Assembly (NCBI GenBank): GCA_001579985.1
Contig: LRSR01003250.1
Span: forward strand, 1 to 55,776
DNA: 55,776 nt
Direction of reading: 5' to 3'
DNA from: Hypsibius dujardini
Taxonomy: Eukaryota > Tardigrada > Eutardigrada > Parachela > Hypsibiidae
The position numbers and the translations under genes are program-made. The notes beneath the pieces were generated by a model. It saw nothing but the letters and a program-made list of their open reading frames with translations, searched no databases and was not told the DNA's origin. Below are positions 36,281 through 48,450 of this stretch, piece after piece. Each line of letters begins with the position of its first letter. The first letter of the stretch is position 1.

Positions 36281-37143
36281 TCAACATCCGGTGAAAATGA
36301 AGACAAACAGGAAGGAAGCAGTCGTTGCAGTCAGGATGAGGCCACGGTGGACCGACAAGCTGTTCGACATCAACTACAGACAGACAATTAATCAAGAATA
36401 ACCAACTAACTACATGGTACTCGTGCGAAAATTGACTTGTATCCGATGCATGGTCCGATACAAAAACGGATATCCGATGCATGATCCGATACAAAAAACG
36501 GATATCCGATATATGATCCGATACAACTTATTTGAGGCATTTTCGCACGAGGTACGGTATTGGTATTCCCGCTTTTCTTCCCGCACGAAATGAATGTCTG
36601 GGTTGTTTGGTATCGTACCACGACGTAGTAGTTGCATCGATCACCCATGCAGCAGTCCTCGCACTGCCAGTCCGCCCACCAGTCGCGGTAGCAACGACTC
36701 TCCAGCTGACGGCGTCGATGCTCGCAGTTCCTCAAGTTGTCGCAGGCCTTGCTGATGTAATGGATCCGTTGGACGGCGGGAAGCCAGTAGAATGCCACTG
36801 TTTTGGGATTAGGGAACCATGTGACATGGGGCTTACGGGACGGACGGATGGATGGAAAGGAAAACAGGTCTCAATGCTTTAAACAAACACGTGTGTTACC
36901 TCCCCAGCGGACATTGGTGCTGCAAGTGTCGTGGATCTCCGGATCGCACAGTTGCACCGTGGAAATACACTTGTCGCTGTTATCCTCCTGGTTCAGGCAA
37001 GTGTAGCATTCCAAGCCTGAAAGGAAAGCAAGCACATTTTCAGTTGACATCCGGGTTGCTCAGACGCGCTTTAGCCGGCAAAGACCTAGGACTGCGAAGG
37101 GCACGACGATCAGAGGAAGTATCCAGATGCTGATGCTACCCAT
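36281..37143 (-). CDS. Ly6/three-finger domain GPI-anchored protein
   Basis: Secreted-side, probably GPI-anchored three-finger protein; partner unknown. Four exons join in phase: 37143-37086, 37016-36900, 36797-36619, 36373-36281, for 148 residues. A signal peptide (MGSISIWILPLIVVPFAVLG) precedes LECYTC at the start of the mature domain. The cysteine pattern continues (KCISTVQLCDP, DTCSTN, KACDNLRNCEH, SRCYRDWWADWQCEDCCMGD) and ends with the family's CCxxDxCN motif, here CCMGDRCN. The C-terminus is hydrophobic (GLILTATTASFLFVFIF) after Ser/Asn, typical of a GPI signal. The exon 1 donor (GTCTTT) is weak, so the signal-peptide junction is the least certain. Intron 3 contains a family 7 element. 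Head-to-head with a second Ly6 gene. Confidence 0.85.
36417..36555. mobile_element. MITE-like element family 7, copy a
   Basis: Ends GTACTCGTGCGAAAATTGAC and GCATTTTCGCACGAGGTAC are inverted. The interior is built of repeated ATCCGATACAAAAAACGGAT segments. Copy b is at 53018-53107. Confidence 0.8.
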
Positions 37144-38397
37144 TAACCGACCACCAGGAGTCCCCCCGGTGCAATCAGATCCGTCTGCGATCTCCAAAAC
37201 AAATACACGATAGTATTGCTAGTAAAGTTCTTAAAACCGCGTCCGTTTATTCAGGCGAACCTGCAGCGTGGTCTGTGCACAATTTTTCATAGTTACATTG
37301 CCACATTAGTGAAGCTGGAAGACGACCGGCAGCACTGCACTATATGTATATGTATGCACTATATGTGTGCAAACATGAAGCAGTGCATACTTTGTTAAAA
37401 TTCATCACGTTATTGGGAAAGATCGCTTTAGGAGTGAGTGACTCACATCCTAAATGTAATGTATGCGTACTAAAATATCGAGTCATTCTATGTTTATGCA
37501 AATTAACCGGTTGAGACTTGCTGGATAACTTCCTCTCCATTAAGGGTCAAAATACAATTTGCATATAGTCGGCTAGTCATACTTGTTAGTTAGCCCAACA
37601 AGATTTCTAGGGTGTGGTCGGGTCAGAGAAACGGAAGTACGGTCAATAGATCCTTCGTTGTATCATAGTGTCCCCACCTACCCTTCCTGTGTCCAAGCAG
37701 AATGTGCATAGTACAGCACGGTGCACGGTGCACGGTGCACAGCACGGTGCGCATAGTACAGTCTGTACATGTCGGAACTGCACAATCAAATCCCAGCGGC
37801 TTGAAGGGACCCTGAAAAACAAACGTATGAGAGAAGGGTTCTGGAATGGGTCACCTGGAATCATAACTTCCAGGCAGGTTTTGGCTATCATCAAGGTCCT
37901 AAACGAGAGAGAACAATCGATAACCCCGGTGGAACGCGTATCAGATATGAAGAAAAGTTGTGGGAATATGTTTAGAAAACGAAATGATTGGACGGTTGGA
38001 ATAAGCTCACTATAGAGGTCGCTGACTATGTGGTAACTCATCTGTTGTCGATTAATTTGTGACAGAGCGCCACCTGCCACCCGGTGGCCCATCTCAGAGC
38101 CCTTTCCTCATACTTAATGACTATATATAATCAGCTGACCGGTTTGCCGGTAATAGTCAAGCCAACTTGATTTTTCACAAATCTGCTGGCGTTGAGGCTT
38201 CGGGCAAAAAAGACGCAACGCGATGCTGAACCGCCCGAGGGCTCTGCTCAGCCAAAAATGCGGCTGGTTTTCATGATATAATTAATCGGAAACTTCATCA
38301 TTTACTTTAGACTCAGATTGAAAGAAGGGATTAGCTCATTTACATTCAGCTTGACATCCATTTGCCCGATTTGATCACCTGCATACGATGATGGAAA
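37144..38397. other. divergent Ly6 intergenic region
   Basis: Contains MITE family 4 copy d (37826-38112) and a GCACGGT tandem (GTGCACGGTGCACGGTGCAC, about 37721-37748). The remainder shows no recognised feature. It should hold both Ly6 promoters. Confidence 0.6.
37826..38112. mobile_element. MITE-like element family 4, copy d (both ends present)
   Basis: About 287 bp with inverted termini GTATGAGAGAAGGGTTCTGG and CAGAGCCCTTTCCTCATAC. Best-preserved complete copy in the window. No coding capacity. Confidence 0.85.
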
Positions 38398-39437
38398 CGC
38401 TATTTCATTTTGTGGTGCTAACGCTATCCATAACTTACGGTAAGACATGTGGGTTGCAAACTCAACGACTGGAAGACCCGAAATCTTAACATCCGTCCCT
38501 GTTCATCTTGCAGTCTCCAGCCAAAGCATCGGGGTAGTTCGATGTTACGTTTGCAGAAGCCTGCTGACGAATGGTGTCCACGATTTCGGTGACTGTCCGT
38601 GAGTACCACGAGAAAGGCCTAATACGATCTACTGTACAATCAACGACAGGATTGGGTACACTGGAGGGTCCGGGGTATGGGCAAAAGGGGCGGAGCAGGG
38701 GGTGGTCAGGTGGTTAAGTACACTGGAGGGTCCGGGGTATGGGCAAAAGGGGCGGAGCAGGGGGTGGTCAGGTGGTTAATTACACTGGAGGGTCCGGGGT
38801 ATGGGCAAAAGGGGCGGAGCAGGGGGTGGTCAGGTNCCCCGGACCCTCCAGTGTACTCAATCTTGTCGTTGACTGTATATCGAGATGACATGACAGTGTT
38901 TTTGCTACACACAGGGACATCTATAATAGCCAGACCACCACCGTCAAGTACTGCCGTGCTTGCATGAAGTTCGAGGGTAAAATGACCACCAACTACACTC
39001 AGCCAAAAACGAACGGTTCGTAGTTCTTACCCTCATGTTGGCGGCGTTTCGAATACGACCGATAGCCGGGTCAACTGACTTTCATCATTGACGTATGCTG
39101 TTGTAATGGTATAGTGACTACCCGAGCTTGCTATGACGAAACGGCGTATAGTCCCACCAATTCCGCCGGGATATTCCAGCAGTCGGTTCTGACGGAACCT
39201 TCTCCCGGTGCGTTAACGCTGGCTCCGTTAGGCATGTTGGTGCAGGCAAAGATCGACCCTACTCCTACCAATCCTAGTCTTACGGACCGTCGGAGACCAA
39301 CTCCGTTTCAAACGTACGATCGCGGTGTGTTATACGTCTGCAGCGACGGAGACCTCTGCAACGGCGCCGCAAAAGAAACGCCATTGCTAGCGATTACTTT
39401 ACCGCTAGCTCTTTTTGCTGTGTTAAAGGTTCTTTAG
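38398..39437 (+). CDS. Ly6/three-finger domain GPI-anchored protein
   Basis: Second three-finger protein of the divergent pair. Four exons join in phase: 38398-38449, 38514-38598, 38915-38976, 39115-39437, for 173 residues. The signal peptide is MMETLFHFVVLTLSITY. The mature part begins with a CYVC motif (VRCYVCRSLLTNG), continues FGDCP, KYCRACMKFE and RACYDETAYS, and ends with the family motif in VLYVCSDGDLCNGAA (CxxDxCN). A hydrophobic C-terminal segment (PLLAITLPLALFAVLKVL) indicates a GPI signal. A long Pro/Thr-rich insertion separates the last two cysteine groups. Intron 2 carries a hairpin element with an unresolved base. Stop 39435-39437. Confidence 0.85.
38639..38874. mobile_element. 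hairpin element family 5, copy b, with 62-bp tandem expansion and an N
   Basis: The left arm GGAGGGTCCGGGGTATGGGC is followed by CAAAAGGGGCGGAGCAGG and repeated three times with a 62-bp period (38657, 38719, 38781). The right arm (CCCCGGACCCTCCAGTGTAC then TCAATCTTGTCGTTGAC) is short. An ambiguous base at 38836 lies where the arms meet, so the loop and right arm are probably collapsed in the assembly. Confidence 0.9.
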
Positions 39438-39472
39438 CAGTCTAGTTAGAGCTTTACTGTTGCCTCCCTCCC

Positions 39473-42400
39473 ATGAGGAGGGGCACCAAGCAACAACTGG
39501 TAACAGCGAACAGAGTTTGTATTGATAACGAGCGCAGCGACTGTCGTACAGACTGCTGTGGTCTGCACTATCTTCATAAGGTGCACATTTGGACATTGAG
39601 TAGAATGGAATCAAATAGGTTACCTGCTTTAAGTCTGGACGCGTTTCCAAGCCTGTTCGCTCCACAGTGTACAGCTTCCAGACATCCGTCGACCCTCGCG
39701 GAGATCCTAAAAAGCCTTCGCATAGTACCTGCTCCCCCGCCCAGCGATGTCGATTCAGCGTCAATCACAGACATCGCGTCGGCGGTCGTTCTCCGCGAGC
39801 ATGCAAAACACGCGGCGGGCCTGAAAGAAGTAGGTTAGTACCGAAACACCGGCATTAATTCATTCTCCAGTGATAATTTGGAATGACTCAGTCCAGAGGT
39901 GTAACGGAGGGAGGGGCACTAGGGCAAGTGCCCCCCCCCCCATTTAATTCAGCCTGCCGCGGAGGGGGGACGATTTTAATTTTTTTTTCATAAGAAAACT
40001 GCCCCCCCCCCGGCACGAGTGGTTAGACCGTCGAAATAAATACCTGCAAAAATTACATTGTTAATTTATTTTGTTAGGATCATGAGCATGAGAAGTCGCA
40101 GAAGCCGCAGAAGACCGATCGCGCCTGGTTCTTCCCGTACGGGCAGGAAAAACTCGCCCACTTGCTGCTGGACCCTGTCTGTATCTGCGGTGTTAATGTC
40201 GACGAGTTCTCCATCCACTGCAAGAACGGCGAGATTTCCCTTATCTTGGACACCTACCGCAATATCGACGCTAACCGCTGCAGAAGGGGCGATGCGGTGT
40301 CCCGTCTCATACCGGAAGAGTTGGAACAGCGCATTAAATTTGGCGTCCCGCCGGCGGTGATTCAGCAGGATGAGCACAAAGTCGCACTTGCTCACCACAC
40401 CGGGCACAAAATTCCCCTACCACGGCTGCATCCGGCCGGAGCGAACCAGATGCGGCATACAGCGAAGAACGTGGACAAGGTGGTGGAGGCATGGGGCAGT
40501 CAAGGCGCGGATAGTCAAGGCTCTGGAGATTTCACGGCGGAAATCTTGGACGCGGGGAGTCCGATGGTGCGGTTGATGACCACGGTATACGAGGAGCAGT
40601 GCTTGTATAACGCCGTATTTTTCGAAGCCATTCGGCAGTGTACGGTGCACTTTGCGGAGAGGGGTCAGTTTCTAGCGGATATCAGGAGGAGTTATACAGC
40701 TTTGCTGCAGAGCGTCCCGAATCTCTTGAAGGCCATACACCAGGAGTTGTTGATGCAGCGGTCAATTGATCGTCGATTAGTAGAACATTTCATTGGTACG
40801 CTGCTCTGCTAAATTTACCCACACATAATTCTCGTCTCCCCTGTCTGTGTCTGTGTCTGTGTCTGTGTCTGTGTCTGTGTCTGTGTCTGTGTCTGTGTCT
40901 GTGTCTGTGTCTGCATTCTTGTCAGTGTGCGCGTCTGCATGTGTCTGTATGAAAACAGCCATTTTGTGAATAGATGCGTCGCCCAATAGGTTACAAAGAA
41001 TGGTGGGATGGCACGAGGTTCCGATTTGACACCATCAAACAAAGTGGTGAAATCGGACGTACTATCACGGCCCGATGCAAAGACCTCCCAGACAACAATC
41101 GCTTGGTATTCCTTCTCGATGATGACAGCCAGCTGTTCAAAGGCTACATCCGCCTTTTTGAAAACAAGCGAACCACACTCCAGCTTGACCAGAACGATAT
41201 GGTCTTCGAGTGTGAACGCTGGCAGGACCTCACCCATCTCTTGGCTACGAGGCTGATGGAGAACCCAAACTTTGATGAATTTCACCAGCTACACAACGTG
41301 CAAAGTAGCTGGTTGGAAAATGCAAGGGAAATATATCAACGGATTGTCTTACATGACGAGAAGCAAGTATTAACGTTAAGGGAGCAGACCAAAGCTTGGT
41401 TGAGCACCCTTAGTCAGTTGGAGAAACGGTTATCAGACAACGAAAACGCAGTGTTTACAACTCTAACCAGTATTCGTCTTCAAGTTGAAGAGACCGTTCG
41501 CCAGTTCTTTGACCGTGAAGGTCCAGCCGACGAGGAACTTAAAATGGACATTACTGACAGATTACGGAAATGGATTTCAGAATTGGTTGCTGTGCTCAGC
41601 AGATTTCAGGCGGCACTGGCCAAACAGAATCTTCAGTTCGCCGAGAAAGTCCACACTTTGTTTGAACGGCTTGTAGTCAGTACGCTAACTGCATTAGTTA
41701 CGCGGTATAAAAGGGAACGTGCATTTGCAACGGGGCCTCTTACTCCGACGGATCCATCCCAAAGCACCCGGATTCTGAGAGCAATGGACCCTGTTCAGAG
41801 ATTGGGACCGAGTGTCAGGCTTGAGGAGGAGCATGACTCTTTCATCGAGAATCCGCTAAACGTTCTTGTTGGCGAGTGAGTGGGATGCACTGTACATAGA
41901 TTGCAACATACAGACACAGTCACAGATATAGAAACAGGTACAGACACAAACACAGACACTCACACTCACACTCACAAACACAAACAAGACATAGACATGG
42001 GCACATGCACCGAGGCAAACACACACACACACAGATATCGAGTAAAGCCACAACACAGACACAGACACAGACACAGACACAGACACAGACACAGACACAG
42101 ACACAGACACAGACACAGACACAGACATCGAAGAATAATGATGTGACGGTAATTAGAAGTCACACGCGAGTATTTAACCGATATACCAAACGGTATAAAC
42201 AAGTATTTGTATCGACTTGCAGACCTACTGATGCACCGCCCCCAGCCAAAACAGACCCTTTTAATGATTCTCTCGACATCTTTCTCGATCTCTTGCGGCG
42301 CTACCGCATCTACGATGCAGACCTGACCTTACTTCAAAACTCACACCCTTACATAGAACTGTACAGTCTTTGGCAACGCTATCACGCACTGCAACCTTCA

Positions 42401-44165
42401 TTCCAGGAGCGGACTTACGGTAACGAAGGCCTGCTCATTGAGATTGCCAACCTCGAGGAGAGCATGGAGCAAATCCTCAGTCTCGCCACGGACTCCCGCT
42501 CCAACTACTTTAATACCATGGACCCAGACCGGTTCAGCAGCGCCGCTTTCGGCTTCATCCACACCATCGACCAAATCCTCATGGGGATGCGAACCAAGTA
42601 CCACATCTCCGCGCTCCTCTCCGAACCGCAGAACAATCTCATCCGCAAGCTCATCCAAAACGCACGGACGTGGTTCCTCTTCACTGAGAGTCACCTCGAA
42701 GCCATGACTCACGGCGTGATGACCCAAGTCTCCGAGTACTCGGAGAAGATGCTGCGGATCGGTATCGACCTCCTGGTCACCGTCCTACTGGATCAAGATT
42801 TTGACGAGAAGCGGTATCTGCAGTTGTACAAGAAGCGCGCCGACATGGCCATCAACGACAAGCTCGACCTGATGGAGCTACAACTGACCGCACTGTGCCT
42901 CGAGCACGGTAATTTCTCACACGCCTTGGATGAAGAGTCCGTCTTGGCTGGTAACGCGACAAAAGATCACACCTTTGGCAAGTCTGCGGAGTGGAAACGC
43001 CTTGCGGATAGCTTACTGAGAACGGCTTACGTGATTAACGACATCGACAAGTCCCAACTGCACGGCACGACGCTGAGTCGGTACAAGGAGAAGGTGGAGA
43101 CGGTTAAAACGGCTGTGGCTGAACGGGACTTCAGTTTGGATGAGCTGCTGGCGCTGATCGACACCAAAGTTGACACGCACGATTTCGTGGAGATTACGAA
43201 CCTGGGGGATGAGGTTAATATTTACGTTAAGCCGTATGCCATCGCGACGACGGAGAATGTGGATAGGGAGTGTGACCCGCATACGACGGACTACACGGAG
43301 GAAATGCTTGTAGAACTGGACGAGCAAAAGGAGCGGAATGCCAAGACCCAACAACGCGTTAGGGAACTGCAAGACGGTTTGAGCAGGGCAAAAGCTGCGA
43401 ACCAACAGTTGAACGCAACAGTTCAGGTACCATTTTAGTGTTCAAATATATGTCAGACTTATTGTCAAGATTTTTATTTACAATGTGAATACGCTTTGCT
43501 GGAGAACTTTATTTATTTATTATTTTATTATTTTTATTACTTAGAAGCTCGAAGCTAAGTTTGATTATTTAAAAAAAACGATACTTCAACTAATTTGTGT
43601 ATTTAATTTTAAGTCATTTTTTTAATGTTCAGATACACTTTTATTTGAACTTTATTTTAAGATCCGAAAATAAAACAGTGTCTAAATATCACGATGCATT
43701 CAGGTGTTGCGGGAAGAACAGAGTGAAGGTGTGCCGGTTCAACCAAAGTTGACAGAAGAAACGATGACCGTGATTGAGCTGATCACTTGGCCGGATCCGG
43801 ACGTGCCGGAAGTGATGAGACCGGGTGCCTTGCCACCGATGGAAGAACAAGAGACCATCCCTGATTGGGAGGCGTTGCTGCGGGGCTCGAGCATGCCGGA
43901 CTCGGCACCGTCGGTCTTTTTCAGCGCGCAGAATCGGCCGGTGTTTGGTTATTTGAATAGAATGGCGGAAATTGAAGTTTTACTGCAGCCACATCAGTTG
44001 AAATTAATGCAGCTGATGCAAGTGATTGAGCCGTTGCTAGAGCCGGATTTGGAATTACAGGCGACATATGAGCAGCGTAAGGCTGATCGAGACCAGAAAC
44101 GAGCGGACCGCTGGGTCCAATGCCAACGCATTCGTGAAGAGAGACATAAAGCACAAAATGCATAA
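39473..44165 (+). CDS. AXDND1: AXDND1-like protein with axonemal dynein light-chain domain
   Basis: Probably a sperm or ciliary protein; relatives carry an axonemal dynein light-chain (p28/DNALI1-like) domain. Five exons join in phase: 39473-39829, 40078-40795, 40990-41875, 42223-43426, 43704-44165, for 1208 residues from ATG 39473. ATG 39605 (MESNRLPAL) is an equally good start and leaves a clearer gap after the upstream gene. DRAWFFPYGQEKLAHLLLDP and LYNAVFFEAIRQCTVHFAER followed by GQFLADIRRSY (about residues 288-330) match the light-chain domain. The rest is long helical sequence (KEWWDG, WKRLADSLLRTAYV) with a coiled coil at about 1025-1055 and a charged C-terminus. The family assignment beyond the domain is from memory and moderate. 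Introns 3 and 4 hold hexanucleotide microsatellites. Confidence 0.8.
39905..40017. repeat. G/C homopolymer-rich stretch in intron 1
   Basis: Two runs of about 12-13 C plus GGGAGGGG and GGAGGGGGG tracts, partly self-complementary (GGGCACTAGGGCAAGTGCCC). Possible G-quadruplex or sequencing-difficult region. Confidence 0.7.
40842..40915. repeat. (TGTGTC)n microsatellite in AXDND1-like intron 2
   Basis: About 12 TGTGTC units between the exons ending 40795 and starting 40990. Confidence 0.97.
42052..42127. repeat. (ACAGAC)n microsatellite in AXDND1-like intron 3
   Basis: About 12 ACAGAC units, the reverse complement class of the intron 2 array, between the exons ending 41875 and starting 42223. 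Confidence 0.97.
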
Positions 44166-44456
44166 TATAGTGAGAAATTACATAGATTAAGACCGGAACC
44201 CCCGTATCGTTCTCGAACTTCCAATAGGTCTTCAACCGATTCTCAAATAAGTGAGATATTTTACCTTCACTTTTCGCTTGTGCACTGTCTATTTACTCGA
44301 AAAATAAATATATTACACTTAAGGTAATCAATCAGGAAAAAAGGTTTATGAGAGAACCTGACAGAAGACAGCGACTTCAGCAAGGTCAAAGTACTAATAA
44401 GTATTGAGCAAAGGGAGATCAAAAGCGACCAGGACCACACACGCGTTGACCGTTCA
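44166..44456. other. convergent 3' spacer
   Basis: 291 bp between the stop codons of AXDND1-like (+) and SLC22 (-). Holds both 3' UTRs (AATAAATATA at about 44303 could serve the plus strand). Confidence 0.5.
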
Positions 44457-44715
44457 CTAAAACGATGTAGACATGGTAGGTTGGTCATGGTTGGACTTCA
44501 CGGTCGGTCGGCAAAACGCAAACGTGTCTTTCCAAGAGCCGTGCAAGTCCATTGTCTCGCATTCTGCGAGAGTCTCGGGTAAAGGTCTGAAATAACAACG
44601 AAAGCATTTTAATTGCCTGCCCCTTATTATAATTTCTGCCTGTCTGTAATCATTGTGCTTATCTACCTTTTCAGCCGTCTGATTATCTGTGTCTATCTGT
44701 GTCTATCTGTGTCTA

Positions 44716-44774
<59 letters not shown>

Positions 44775-47339
44775 GAAATAAATTTTAGCAAATTTTGATT
44801 GACCGTGGAGAAATGATCAATAAAACGAAAATTTTTACCTATCTAACGTTTCCGGAATAAAAAGAGCACAAATACTGGCAAATATCATGAGGCCCCCGAA
44901 GATCACCAGAGTGAGCGATTCTGAATCGGCACGTCCGCTGTAAACAATAATCGGTCCAATGTTTGCGAACAGAGAAGAAACAAAATTGGTCAAGGCGACA
45001 CCCTTGCCGCGAACAACGGTTGGCAGCAGTTCGTTGACCAATAACTCTTGAACCGCGTAAGCCGCTGTGATAAAAAGTTTGGCCACCAGGAAGAGTCCCA
45101 AAACCGATCCGAATGAGGCACTGCTAGGAGGAACCGCCAACGTGGACAGGCACGCCGTGCCGCCAGCAATGAAGCACAGTAAAATGGTCAAGCGACGACC
45201 AATTCGGTCACAGACAAGTTGAATGAGCAGGGCGCCTGGAATCTCCACCAAGCTAGACAAAAAGAAACTAAGGTATGGATTGGGTCCCAGGGTTGGAGCG
45301 TAGTATCCAAGACCATAATAGCAGACCTGGAGTATAAAAAGATAACATAGAAATCAGATAGTAAATCAGTCAGAAAGCTAAACAGACAGATAGACAGATA
45401 GACAGACACAGACAAACGCACAGACAGACGCACAAACAGACAGACAGACGCACAAACAGACAGACAGACAGACAAGAAACATATACAGACAATTAGGCAG
45501 ACAGATAAACAGATAAACAGACAGACCAGGATACAGACAAGGATACAGACAGACGAACTAATGCCGACAAACGAAAAATAGACAGACTAATTGATACATG
45601 AACAAGAGGGCAAAGAATTGTGAGCAGCTAAAATGATTTAGCACCTGGACAACAATACTCATGATGAGCATTAAAATTGTATGCCGCCGTATTCTGGGCC
45701 CACGGAATAGATCCAGGTACGAATAAGTCGCGTCATGGGAAGACTCATTGACGTTGGACAAGGAACTGTGGGATACGCCGCGCGCGTCAATGCACAGCTG
45801 GGAAGCTTTCCCTTCCAACGATTCGCTCCATTCAACACGGTTGATTTTAGCCATCTTCCTCAAATATACGTTGAACTCCTTCGACCGGCCTTTCAGCAGG
45901 AGCCAGCGAGGACTCTCCGGCAGGACGAACCAAAACATTCCGTAGAGGGTGAAGGGCAGTATGGTAGCCAGCACCATGGGACGCCAGGAGCGGAGCGCAT
46001 AAGCGATTCCAGTAAACGCCACAGCCCTATGCAAGATTGCATGTGAAACGACACACTGCCTCAGATCATGCAGTACGTGGCTCAATCGCCTGACGGACGG
46101 CTTACCCAGCGGTGTAGGCTAACGTGAGCAATACCAAAAACGTAGCACGACAGTCCGGAGTGATAATCTCCAATCCCAGCGTGGATGGCACAAGGTAAAT
46201 CGGATTGACCGATACGGAGTGGATGGTGTAGAGGGTCAGGAAGACGTAGTACCCATAGTGGGCACGTGGTGCCGCCACCGTTGCCGCTCCAAAGACCACC
46301 TGCAAGGCGAGGAACGCAAAGTATGTCGGTTTCCGGCCGAAACGGTCCGCCGCGTATCCTCCCAATGGCGTCCCAATCTGAAACATCGAATTCGAGAGCG
46401 TTTTATCAAGACCCAAAATAAGGTACTAGTAATAAAATCAAAGCTTGCACTTGTGAGTAATAAATAAAAGAAATCCGTGGGGAATTATTCGAGGTAACCG
46501 ATTAATCGGAAAATTACGTTTCGGATTATCCAATAATGAAGCAATTACATTTAATAATTTGTGTTCCATTTATTTATAGCTTTACATCAATTTTATTCAA
46601 ATTTACCATAACTCCGATGGAGCCGATGATGTATGCCAAGGTCGGTAGGAAGTCGCGGGCTGTGCAAACTAAGTCCCAGTCGGTCGTGATGGTGTCCTGA
46701 TACACCGTCTTATCAAACTCCCACGATGAGCAGGCAGTCCGCGGTGTGGACGAAGCATTTGTCGCATTGAAGTAGGCTTCCGTTTCACGGATGGATCCGA
46801 AATTCCGCAGGAGAGCTGAATAATCGACCGAATAGAGCTCGCATTTTGAGTGGAGCTCTCCGTCATTTCCGGGTGGTAAGAGGCGCTTCTTCTCTTCGCT
46901 TGTGAATGCGACGGATGTGCCGTTGGATTGGTTTAGGGGAATGTGACAGAAGAAGTCGTCCGGTGTGGCGATCACGAAGAGCTAAAATCACAAGTACAAT
47001 TAGAATTTGTACCAGTCACACGAGTCAGTAATCAATTTAATATATATAAGTCGTTTATTTCGCCCCGGCGCAAAAAAAGAACAACTAATTTACCGACCGA
47101 TTAATCCATCAATCAGGGCGTCAGGTTAGCTTACAATTGATAAGACCAAGCATACGAGAAAACCAGCTAAGAGCGTATTTGACGGTTACGTCCTGCTCAC
47201 TCACCCAACCTGAAGAAATAAATGAGCAAGCAAAAAACGTGGGTAGAAGCACCAAAAAAATGGTAATCCACTGATATCGCCCGTTGCCTTTGAGATCCAC
47301 TAAGAGCTCCTCAAATCTTAATCCAAGGTCGTCAGTCAT
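44457..47339 (-). CDS. SLC22-family organic cation/anion transporter
   Basis: Plasma-membrane major facilitator for organic ions. Six exons join in phase: 47339-47205, 46981-46607, 46377-46106, 46026-45645, 45326-44839, 44586-44457, for 593 residues (usual 540-560). TM1 (WITIFLVLLPTFFACSF) is followed by the SLC22 large extracellular loop with glycosylation sites and paired Cys (NQSNGT, NATNASS, SSWEFDKTVYQDTITTDWDL). The signature GGYAADRFGRK lies in loop 2-3. PESPRWLL is the SLC22 motif before the central cytoplasmic loop. LVEIPGALLIQLVCDRIGRR and FIPETLDRPLPET mark the second half. The substrate cannot be predicted from sequence. The gene converges on AXDND1-like with only 291 bp between stops. 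Confidence 0.95.
44685..44775. repeat. (GTCT)n microsatellite in SLC22 intron 5
   Basis: TATCTGTGTC then pure TCTGTCTGTCTG run between the exons at 44839 and 44586. Confidence 0.97.
45378..45560. repeat. CAGA/GACA-rich tract in SLC22 intron 4
   Basis: Imperfect CAGACAGACGCACAAACAGA units between the exons at 45645 and 45326. Confidence 0.93.
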
Positions 47340-47479
47340 AATCCTGGAAGTTTGGGTAAGACGGTACACATGTTCCCGAGTGGAGCCGTGATCGTAGATG
47401 TCATAAAAGTACCCTCAATCCCTCGTTCTTTGGATATCCTGGCGAGGAAGTCTACCATTAGTATGAGGAGAAATCTGTA

Positions 47480-47681
47480 ATTCGGCTCACCCTCCACTTG
47501 GTCGATAAATCGGCTCAATCATGTGTTTTTCTTTGATGGCAGCTGCTTGATTGTTTGATTTCTGTACCGTATCCTAGTATACTGTAACACTTCTAAAAAT
47601 CAAACAATCAAGCACCCGTTACGAAAGAGAAATCCATGCGTGAGCCGAATTATCGTCCAAGTGGAGGGTGACCCAAAATAC
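47480..47681. mobile_element. MITE-like foldback element family 1, copy b
   Basis: TTCGGCTCACCCTCCACTTG at the left mirrors CAAGTGGAGGGTGACCC at the right. The centre CTTGATTGTTTGATTTCTG matches copy a at 10302. Confidence 0.85.
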
Positions 47682-47929
47682 AGATTTCTCATCATACAGT
47701 AGTATCTGATAACACAGAATCATCTCGCTGTCCTGATGCCAATCCATCTGCGTGCAGGTCTTGGAAGTAAGACTCCAGTTATCAATGATTTAATCGTACA
47801 TCTTAAAATCGCTCTAGGATAACGCATCCAGAAAGTCTCCTTGAGAGGAAAGCAAAGAAGGATCAGGTGCGTAGTGTTTATCAAGGCGTCGACCCTCACC
47901 AATAATTATGTCGCACCCAATTCTCTGTA

Positions 47930-47987
47930 CGCTCTTTACTGCATCGGGCGCTCTTTACTGCATCGGGCGCTCTTTACTGCATCGGGT
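47930..47987. repeat. 19-bp tandem repeat (3 copies)
   Basis: CGCTCTTTACTGCATCGGG three times in succession. Confidence 0.95.
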
Positions 47988-48095
47988 ATATTTAGAAGTT
48001 GCACGAGTAGAAAGAAGCTAATGATCGCGTTACTTGAAGGCTCAAAACAAACAAGCCCTTGCTTTTGACAGGCGTCTGTGGATACAAAAAACTGC

Positions 48096-48235
48096 AAAAC
48101 AAATTGACAAGCTGCGATTGATTCTACAGTAGAATTTTGCAAAGATTGACAAAGCTGCGTTTGGTTCTACAGTAGAGTTTTGCAAAGATTGACAAGCTGC
48201 GATTGGTATTACAGTAGAATTTTGCAAAGCATGCA
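48096..48235. repeat. 43-bp tandem repeat (3 copies)
   Basis: Units around GCTGCGATTGATTCTACAGT and AGAATTTTGCAAAGATTGAC, diverged. Confidence 0.9.
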
Positions 48236-48450
48236 GGCTTTGAGATTGCAGACTGCGCGCCATATCGCAAACCGACGTTGGCGATATAGACCGCTGATTT
48301 CAGCGATTCTCGGCCATTGATCCGCGGGTGCGAACGGCGCCGGAGAGAAGTGCACGCGGTGCACTCCGGTCGCTGTATCACCATGAAAAGTGCGAAAAAT
48401 GTTATGATTACGCATAAAACAAAAGATAAGAATCGTAAAAACGCAGGAAC

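Noticed and set aside
42005-42222. N-terminal start of a separate gene before exon 4 of the AXDND1-like gene
   Set aside because: The open frame here is the ACAGAC repeat; exon 4 joins the upstream exon in phase at 42223.
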